DNA of 64,000 nucleotides from Typha latifolia (taxonomy: Eukaryota; Streptophyta; Magnoliopsida; Poales; Typhaceae). Position 1 is the first letter of the stretch, and the number at the start of each line of letters is the position of its first letter. The notes under the pieces are model-generated. The model was not told the origin of the DNA. It was given only the letters and a program-made list of their open reading frames with translations, and searched no databases. Below, one piece after another: positions 55,515 through 64,000 of this stretch. Location: NCBI GenBank assembly GCA_019914945.1, contig CM034111.1, forward strand, positions 9,301,496 to 9,365,495. The letters run 5' to 3'. The position numbers were made by a program, and so were the translations under genes.

Positions 55515-58500
55515 GGATAGATTAATTGCTACCTAAAATAAGAGCTTATAGTAGAGCTTTGGTGGTATACACTGGAAAGCTATGTGGTTAATATAAAGAG
55601 CATAAATGAATCATTTTCTGGGTGGATGGGCAGTTTCTTTTATGTGGTTTAATGCGAGAAGTAAGGGGTGTGCGTTTGAATATTGCGTTAGAGAGGGATA
55701 AATAGAGAGAGAGAGAGAGAGGAATATTAGCATTTGAAGTTGGACTCGAGAATATTACCACCTGTTTTCAAGTAGGCATATAAAAATTTCTGGGCAGTTT
55801 CTTGGTCTTTATCAATTGCAACATCTTTGTGGGAGGAGTTAGTAGTCATAACCGACGGCATAAGCATTAATCAAAGGGTAAGTTTTATGAGTCCTAATTA
55901 ACCCTTTCATCACTGTATAATTTTGTAGAGAAAGAAAGGTAGTCTTTCTTTTCTTTGGAGAGAGATGTGAAATATTTTGTGGAGAAAAAAAAGAAAAAAG
56001 AAGAAGTGGACCTTGACCTTTTGGTCCTATGATCATCATGTATGACTTAGTACCATGTCCTATTGTCCTCCCCATGGCCAATTACAAGCAACATATAGAG
56101 GGTCTTTAATTCTAGGGACAGATGGCCCTTGGTCCAAAGTTAAAGTTAAGACTATTATTTAATAATTAACATAAGATTATCACCTGTTTAATTAGGATGG
56201 GCTTTTGCTCATACCCTTAGATAACCGGTTAATCTAATAATATATTTCATTTATTAGATAATGAATCAACAATTAATATATATGTTTGTATCATGCTTTT
56301 AATTAATATGCCCTAATATTGTACCTGGATAATTGATATGTTTGGCAATTATAATATTTCGAAAGTTTACGGAAAGATTTAAATCTATAATCTCTAGAAA
56401 AATTAGCTCTAGTACTATATTAAATAATTATTTTTAAAAAAAATAAGTTATTAAGCAAAGAATATATAGATAGATTAAATTATGACTCCCTCCAATATAT
56501 AGTATGCATATATAGTATACTACATACATAACCTAGACCAATTATTGCATCACAGACATTAGTCTTTTCAATTTAATTCAAAGCATAAATTAGGGCAAAG
56601 GAGTTGATCAATAATTAGGCCATTTTTGCTTTGGAAAACATCAAACTAAGAGATGAGTCTCTTTGAATACTTCTTCACCTAACTTGGAATTATTGTTGAC
56701 TGGAAGGGAACAAAGATCCTTTTGATGCGTTCTTGACTCCAAGTACTCAATTTTAAGGAAGGCAAGTGTCATTGCTTATGTAAGGTGGAGTATTGAAACT
56801 TGACATAGTGTATGCAATTTAGGGGACAAAGAAAATAAACTCTGTCACTTTAAGATAATTTGGGAGAGTCAAGAAAACACTTGGACAAGTAATCTAAAAA
56901 GGGATTGATGAAGGGGTTAATGTCACTTAAACCCCAAGGACCACTAAATTCTAGCTTTAAGACAAAATTACCAATTCAACTATATGAAAATAGTTTATAT
57001 TTTTTTTATAATGAAATGATTTACACTTTTAGTCCGTTATTTAGCAGTTTGAGCTTTTAGTTAACTAGTTATCTAACATGATATCAGAATAAGTTATTTG
57101 ATATTATATATCACTACTCTGTGAGTTGTAATATATTACTTCATTTCTTGCCCCATTTTAGTTATAAAAAATTTGTTAACATATCTGGAACTAAATTTGC
57201 TTTTAGTTCGTTATTTAGCAGTTCGAATCTAACTAGAATCAATACACAGTCTGAAACTAGATTCGATCAAACCTTAGGCTTAGATCAATGAGCTCTCATA
57301 TTTTCACTCGTGATATGGATCCAGAAAACCCTAATCCTATCTATCTTCCTTAGTTCATTGTTCTCCTCATCTTCCTCTTTCTCCCAAACCCTAATTATAA
57401 CGATAAATACTACCTACGACCAACAACTCCTCGACTCCTTGTAAAACCTTTGAAAAGAACCCACACAATGTATTTTCTAAGAAAATATTGGGAGAATTTT
57501 TCCGTTTGTAACTTTTATTAATGTTGTTTAGGGGCTTAAAGATTTTGAATAGTTGAAAAGTAAATAATCTCTTATAATTAAGGAGATCATAGTGTAATTA
57601 ACCGTATACTAAAACCCCACTAAATGGGAAATTAAAAGAAAGAAAGAAGTATCATTCACATTTTAGACTTTGTCCAAGTTATAAAGCATAGTCAAAGATA
57701 AGTCAAGATTGAGATACGAGTGAAAGATTTTGCGAAAAGAAGGTAACCCTAATAAATTAAATATGAACAGGGAGAATAACCAAGTCATGGTCAAGTGCAT
57801 AATGCACGCCTCCAATCTTCTTCTCTCTAGATCTTAGAAATTACTTTCTAAATTTTCTTGGAAGAGTTGGTAACTTGGGATCTTCTACTCATAGAATGAT
57901 ATTTAGCAAGATATTGGATTTGTTCTTCTTTCTGCTATCATTTTTACTTAGTCTAAAGATCAAGGTGGTGATAGTTGTGATTTCACATTATTAGAGTTTG
58001 GGGTCAAAAAGCCATTTCCTTTATATTTTATGGTAAACAAGTTAAAATCTCATGTTGATGTGAATGTTTTTGTGTTCATGTGAATCAAGCCATCTTTTGG
58101 GTAAGATTAAGCCATGATATTCATACAATGAAGTGAAAGTTCTCTCTCTCTCTCTCTCTCTCTCTCAAGCTTCATATTTCTACTTTAAATATATATATAT
58201 ATATATATACTTAACTTAAATAGGTAATGATTTTATATTTTAAAAACATATTATAGAACTTTATTTTTATTATTTATAAATTAAGAAGCTGTATAATTTA
58301 GCAAATATGCATAGAAAATATTCTGGTGTTAGAACTTCATTTTTTTTCTCTCTCTCAAGCTTCATATTTCTACTATATATATATACACTTACTTAAATAG
58401 GTAATGATTTTATATTTTAAAAATATATTATAGAACTTCATTATTTTCTCTCTCTCAAGCTTCATATTTCTACTATATATATATATATATATACTTCACT

Positions 58501-58985
58501 TAAATAAGTAAAGATTTTATATTTTAAAAGATAGGTCAGCTCGATAGAATTTAAAATCAGAACCTCTACTATAATAGTATATTAACTCACCAATTATTCT
58601 AAAAGTTCTTAGACAACTAATTATTTAAGCTGTCTATAATATATTTTAAAAACATATTATAGAACTTTTTTTTACTATTTATAAATTAAGCTGTATAATT
58701 TAGCAAATATGTATAGAAACTGTTAGAACTTCATTTTTATATCTCTCCCTCTAGCTTCATATTTCTACTATATATATATATATACTTTACTTAAATGGGT
58801 AAAGATTTTATATTTTAAAAGACGAATCAGCTCGTTAGAATTTAAAATCAGAACCTCTACTGTAATAGTATATTAACTCACCAATTATTCTAAAAGTTAT
58901 TAAACACCGGTGATTTTTATATTCTATATTCTAATAATATTAAGTATTATTGATTTGTTATCTAATAGCTTAAGCTTTCTAGACA
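55515..58985. other. HD-Zip upstream and AT-rich intergenic region, no gene seen
   Basis: The HD-Zip promoter lies here, with a GA tract at about 55706-55722. The remainder is AT-rich. 58141-58900 is a set of local repeats, listed separately. No recognisable coding sequence. Confidence 0.45.
58141..58900. repeat. irregular local repeats: CTCTC-AAGCTTCATATTTCTAC-(TA)n unit
   Basis: The unit TCTCTCTC(A)AGCTTCATATTTCTAC, then (TA)n, then ACTTAAATAGGTAA-GATTTTATATTTTAAAA starts at about 58141, 58351, 58448 and 58742. Two of the four continue with GCTCG-TAGAATTTAAAATCAGAACC. Unit lengths vary, so this is a patchwork of duplications. Confidence 0.75.
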
Positions 58986-58989
58986 ACTA

Positions 58990-59255
58990 ATTATTTAATA
59001 CAGTACTAGACAATTGTTAAATCTGTTAATTCAAACTTTTGATTAAGTTAAGTACTATACTAAAAAATTATGAAAATATCTTCGACTAAGTCATACTAAG
59101 GATATTTTAGTCATTTAGAAAAAAATGTTTTAGTTATTTTAGAAATAAAAATATCTCTAGATATATTTGCTAAATTATACGGTGCAATTTATAAATAATA
59201 AAAATATATGGTGTAAATTATAATTTTATAAAAGAACAGGGTCTTATATGCAAAT
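58990..59255. repeat. AT-rich dispersed repeat (family member 3)
   Basis: Matches 42165-42505 and 4855-5125 in block order (CGACTAAGTCATACTAAGGATATTTTAGTCATT, TTTTAGTTATTTTAGAAATA, CTTATATGCAAATTT). A further part of the same family appears at 58275-58330. Confidence 0.55.
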
Positions 59256-59439
59256 TTCCCTATATTTTAAAGAGCTCCGAAGTCGGCCCATACAAATGAG
59301 GCCCATCAACCCGTTAACGATTCGAACTCCCAACTGGTATCCAGCCAAATGAAGCTAAAGTTACATTGTTATCCCTATACAAGGGTACTTATTACTTAAA
59401 ACTTTCATGGCATGTTTGGTAAATAAATATTTTCTGAGG

Positions 59440-59580
59440 GCCTATTCCAAGAATCTCCACCATAAAAGCAGCAGCACCTCGTCGTAGGGTTTCCTGAGCT
59501 TTTCCTCGAGACGTTTTCGCCGCGGCCGTCGTCGTCGTCGTCGTCCTTCGTTCTTCTTCTCAATCGCTTAAAAACCTTCG

Positions 59581-59614
<34 letters not shown>

Positions 59615-59930
59615 AATCTTTGTTCGTGAATTTGTTCTTTTGTTTTCGATCCGAGTTTCCAACGCTCGTTTCGTCGCTTCTCCCAATCTATACCTAAATT
59701 ACTTCTTGTGTTTATTTTGGAGGAGATTAACGTTGCAATGATGATAGCCAAATCAATCAATCGAGAGTGTTCTTCCGAAGGAAGAATGCTTGATGAGATG
59801 GAGAAAATTTATTTTCTTCCTGAGCGGTTACCTGAGCAATTTGGCCTTTACCTCGTTGTTCTTTTATTTGGGATTATAATTAATTTTCTTTTACTCGAGT
59901 TAAAAAGGAATGGTTTTTAGTAGATTTGGA
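59440..59930 (+). other. gene-leader-like sequence with a small ORF, possible truncated gene
   Basis: CTCGTCGTAGGGTTTCCTGA at about 59479, CGCCGCGGCCGTCGTCGTCG, a TTCGTTTTCG hexamer array (about 59578-59612) and TTCTTCTTCTC look like a plant housekeeping-gene 5' leader. The best downstream frame (59708-59920, 70 codons or fewer) encodes one hydrophobic segment (FGLYLVVLLFGIIINFLLLE) and matches no family I know. The sequence then becomes AT-rich and meets the 3' end of the PP2C gene. Could be a truncated gene copy, a non-coding transcript or a small protein gene. Confidence 0.3.
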
Positions 59931-60466
59931 TTAAATGGTTTAAAAACCTAATATAATAAAGGATACCAGAGTTGCTGTAAATAATTCAAACAATATATGA
60001 GCAAATACCCAGAAAAATTAGTGCAAAAATATGATAGCAATGGTGAAAGATTTTAACTGCAAGCAGTAGTAACAACAAGAACAAATTATAATTATAGATC
60101 CACAATAGGATGTTAATTCTTTTGGATGCATTGAAACATTTGAAATCAGACTTACATCACGACAAGCCACAAATGAAATCAAATCCATACAACACTAGAA
60201 ATTCTACTCCCACGTATCAAAGAAAGTAGGATAAGCTAAGAGAGAAATTAGGGATCCCTAAGCACAGAAGGTGTTTGATTCTAGAGGAGGCTGAGAAGGA
60301 CCAACAAATCTTCCCATCTTTTTAGAGTGCTTTCCGTGTATGGGTGCAGTAATTTTGTTTGCTTAAAATGCAGGAGCAAATCCTTATTTGACTCACAAAA
60401 CCTTATATTAATTACAGAGATGACTATGAAACTTTAGCATTCGTCTACTTGGCATTCCTAATTTTT

Positions 60467-63400
60467 CTAGGCAGATAAGAAACGGACGACGACGCAGGTG
60501 ATGTTATCGGCACTGCCTCTCTGATAAGCTTCTCGCAGGAGTCTCTTTGCTGCCTGCTCAGGGTCCTCTATGGGCTTGATCATGGCCACAGCCTCCTGGA
60601 GCAGTGTAAAGAGATTAAAGAGTAGAGAGCAAATAATTCTTTCTACAAGAATAATATATATGAAATGGCAGTCAAATTATGGTATATAACCTCATTTGAT
60701 ACAACATCCCAGAGTCCATCACTAGCAAGGATGAGAAACTCAAGAGAGCCATCGATCACTTCCTCCTGAAACAAGTATTTTTAAAACAAAAACACCTGGT
60801 TATAAAACTAACTAATGGGCCATTTTGGGGAAATTTCCATGCAAAACAACTAATGATAGAAATTCTGTGAGTCTGCATGCATGCTCATGGAATAATAGTC
60901 GGTAGGGAAGGGTTACATAGATGAAGTTGTTGCGTAACTGGATACATGGCAGCAACATAAACTACATGAACAAAAACATAGCAGTGGATCATCAAAAGAT
61001 TATTTTTATTTTAGGGAACCAAGCAAAGTTTTGCATTTACTTTTTTCATATGTCTAGGAAAAATATGTCGGCAGTGCAAGTAGTTGCAAGTTGGAAGAGT
61101 CAAATGCACAAGAAACAACATGAACCAATTTTGTCTGGATGAAGTTAAAACAAGAAAAACACCAACAAGGCAGAGCTCAAACCCGAATCTCTGGATCTGC
61201 AACAACATACTGTTTCAAAAGCCTATCACCAAATGCACGGGAAACAGCAAGGACACCACCAACACGCCATGTTCCTATATATATATATATATGTGTGTGT
61301 GTGTTGTTGTCAGAATGGAATTACAAAATTTTCAAATCATTGAACAGAAAGCTAGAAAAAAGAAGGCTGTGAAGACATTTACCGGCCCACATCACAAAGC
61401 CTCCAGCATCCTCAATCCGCTGTCGTTCATCTGTTTGGTCAGGTTTGTGATCTCTTGATACAGCAATAGCTGCAAAATTCAAAATTAGATATCAACATTA
61501 GGCCTAACAATAAAAAAATGCTATCTCACTCTATGACACTTGGGAACATTTTCCCTTTTGTTGGAAGGGTGGATTTCTAGAGCTTGCATGTTGAAAACTC
61601 GAAATACTCCATCCAAACATGCCTCTGATGTTAATTCTTGAGACTGCTTTAGTGACCAAACTTTTTTTTATCAGTTTTTCTTGCTTTTCAGAATAAGTTG
61701 GGCCCAAAAATATGAATTTCATGCCAAGATAATAGTTAGGCATGGTTATTGTGGAATTTTGAAGCAATTTGAAACAGTGGATGTTGAGTTACTTACAGAA
61801 GAGAGCAAGAATACTTGATTGAAAGGAATAAATTGAGGCACGAAGAAGTTCAAAAGAAACTAAGAAAGTAATTTCAAAGATTATGATATTACTAAGTACC
61901 TATCCAGATTTTGCATGCTCAAACTCAGTATTGGTCATTCTACCACACACAATCAACTTTCTTAATTCCCTGACTTCTCTAATTAAACTTACAACAAATG
62001 GCTGGATATTTCTTTAACAACATGAAAAAGAACGTAAATCAACAAACATTTTCTCTAAAAGAACTGCTTCAAATGTATATGTTCAATACCACAAAGAGCA
62101 ATGTCGTAGAGTTATGAGAACACAATACAGTTTTTGTACTACATCCTAATGCTAATTTGAAAACAAAAACCCTTAAAAGTTATAACAACATGATTACTTC
62201 CAAATATGAAATATTGGTGGCATAGCAAATCTTGTCTAGTAAAAAGGACTGCAGACCGTTCTAATTTCCAAAGCGTACTTTTAAAAAAGAATAAGTAATA
62301 TCAGGTCCTAGATAATCCATTTCCAATCAAAAGTATATAGCACATAGTATTTTCTTTTGACATCTATACTATTTTATGAGGATATATATGACAGATCTTT
62401 CATGCCATTTATTTCATTATTCAATTGGACAAACATCACACTTATATTAAAAAAAATAAGAAGATTTTAAGAAAATGATGAGTGGTACAAAATGAAGCAG
62501 CATTTTTTGTGGTCAAATTGTATTGCATGACAACCATTGATTTCAAACAACAGGAGAAAACTTACAATGTTCAAGATAAAAGACGAATATCATCTTATGC
62601 TCACAATTCAACCAAGAAAACAGCTGAAGATTTTTAGTTATCACATTTGTTGCAACATTCAACACAGGAAATTCTACAAAGAATAGTATTGAGCTACATG
62701 GGAAATAAGTGATCAACATGTTAAGACAATTAAATACATGGAAAGAATGCCCTAAAAGAATGACAATGTCATGTTTGAGGAAAGAGTTATCAGGGATCGG
62801 CCAATCAGTTTCAGCGATACGGATTGGGATCAGCTAAAACTTCAATCCATGGTTTGAGGAATACTACAATATAAAACCAACTTAAGAAATTAATTTAAGC
62901 AATGGAATTACAATAACTGAAAACAATTTCAATGATTCTAATATGACCAGATTCTAGAAGAAAAGCATTAAATCATACAATGTCAAATCACACTTTTACA
63001 AACATTTTTATTAATATTTTGTATGCTAAGTTTCATTGGAAAAGAAAGAAGCAAAAAAAGTAGGAAAAATAGGAGAATAAAAACCAAGGAAGAAGGCATT
63101 GTCTATGTGCTTAGCATATTCGATGATGATGCATATAGTTGATAAAGTACCTTTCCTTCAAATAGAGCAAGCTCAAGTTACATAACATGGTTTGCTTCTT
63201 CATGTGGATGAAGAATATAAGAATTTAATGCTACTGTTACTAGGGCTTACCGTTTCCTCCCCTACATATGACAACCCTGGAATCCCCAACATTTGCAACT
63301 AGAAGGCGGTCACCAACAAGGATAGCAGTTGAAGCAGTTGAGCCAGCATCTCTATTTTGACTATTCTCACATTTCAGAAACTCCGAGTCCGTATGGTTGT

Positions 63401-64000
63401 ATGCATCAGCTGCAGTGTCATGATTAAGTTATTAAATTACCCGGTCATTCAAGAAATATTCACAAGACAAAAAAAGATAAGCCTTGTACCTATAGCCAAC
63501 TTGGTATCACTAATGAACTTCGGGTGTCTGATCAAATTGCTGAAAAGGTTTTGCTTAACGTATTCTGCTGCTCGAGCACCACCATGACCTGCATGTACAG
63601 CCAAGCATCACAAAAGCATTAACATGGATATCCAGCATTAACTACTTGAAAACTTAGTCAGAATAGAACAAATCCAAATAGAAATTCACCAATAGAAGCA
63701 ACAGATAGATGAGTTTAGCCCATCACTGCACCCTCAAATTTTATAGTAACTTTTTGTGCCAGGAAAAAATGTTATTAATATCCTTAGAACCATACGCAAC
63801 AACTGATAAAATAATCCTCCTCTTCCCAACCAAAGAGAAATTCTTACCATCAAAGACTCCAAACAAGCCAACTATCTCTCCATCGACACCATCAATTCTC
63901 GTATCATAGAAGTCCTCCATGGAAGCCCTCTTTCCTGGAGAACTTGCATACCCATAAGTAAACTTCCCATTCTGACTGCCATTAAAAGAAAACATGGGTG
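60467..64000 (-). CDS. protein phosphatase 2C (5' end outside window)
   Basis: Exons on minus: (64000)-63848, 63588-63490, 63409-63251, 61469-61383, 61274-61183, 60765-60691 and 60595-60467, all GT/AG and in frame. Visible PP2C motifs in order: [28 protein letters not shown]+[11 protein letters not shown] (metal-binding Asp and Gly across intron 1), [86 protein letters not shown], and C-terminal [16 protein letters not shown]. These are Mn/Mg-dependent Ser/Thr phosphatases; the sequence most resembles the At4g31750 (WIN2)/At1g34750 group. An ATG at 63995 exists, but related proteins have more residues before this point, so the true start is probably outside. The intron between exons 3 and 4 is about 1.8 kb. 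Confidence 0.95.
61470..63250 (-). other. large intron of the PP2C gene
   Basis: AT-rich, bounded by a GTAAGCCC donor and a TTTTGCAG acceptor on the minus strand. I see no transposon protein or other gene inside it. Confidence 0.8.

Noticed and set aside
59405..59686. 93-codon minus frame with an ENENEN run
   Set aside because: Produced by the TTTTCG hexamer array of a leader-like sequence on the other strand; no family match.
60921..61458. Overlapping + frames of 73-124 codons at the end
   Set aside because: They run antisense across PP2C exons and introns and show no start context or similarity.

Overview
This is plant nuclear DNA: spliced genes with GT/AG introns, TATA boxes, simple repeats and nested plant transposons. 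The AAA-ATPase gene at 44.3-45.8 kb is very GC-rich at third codon positions while intergenic DNA is AT-rich, which suggests a monocot. The species cannot be fixed from the sequence, and I recognised no rRNA, tRNA, CRISPR or organellar genes.

Left half (0.8-32.7 kb): eight copies of a xyloglucan endotransglucosylase/hydrolase gene (XTH-A to XTH-H here), all with three exons and the same two intron positions. A is on +, B-F on -, G and H on +. Seven look intact; H carries a 1-base deletion in exon 2. E and G lie in opposite orientation but encode the same protein, with nearly identical introns and flanks. Six copies have lost one of two C-terminal cysteine pairs; A and D keep it. F looks like a mosaic of its own outer exons and a C-like centre. 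XTH enzymes cut and rejoin xyloglucan in the cell wall, so the array is a gene-dosage and promoter-diversification cluster.

The gaps between XTH copies are filled with transposons: a LINE on - (6.4-11.1 kb), a second LINE on + (26.8-31.1 kb), degenerate copia fragments, three hAT-like nonautonomous elements with 8-bp target duplications, and three copies of a family that looks like solo LTRs carrying variable minisatellites rich in the palindrome CGTTCGAACG. Several insertions can be checked inside the window, because removing the element plus one target duplication restores the LINE reading frame, or because a paralogous empty site is present.

Right half (32.7-64 kb): a CLE signalling-peptide gene (36.3 kb, +), a degenerate copia element (40.6-41.9 kb, +), a BCS1-like AAA-ATPase (44.3-45.8 kb, +), a class II HD-Zip transcription factor (54.7-55.5 kb, -) and a PP2C protein phosphatase whose 5' end runs off the window (60.5-64 kb, -). 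These genes are unrelated, with no operon-like logic. Long AT-rich stretches between them hold diverged repeats, a perfect hairpin, local duplications and one LTR with a primer-binding site.
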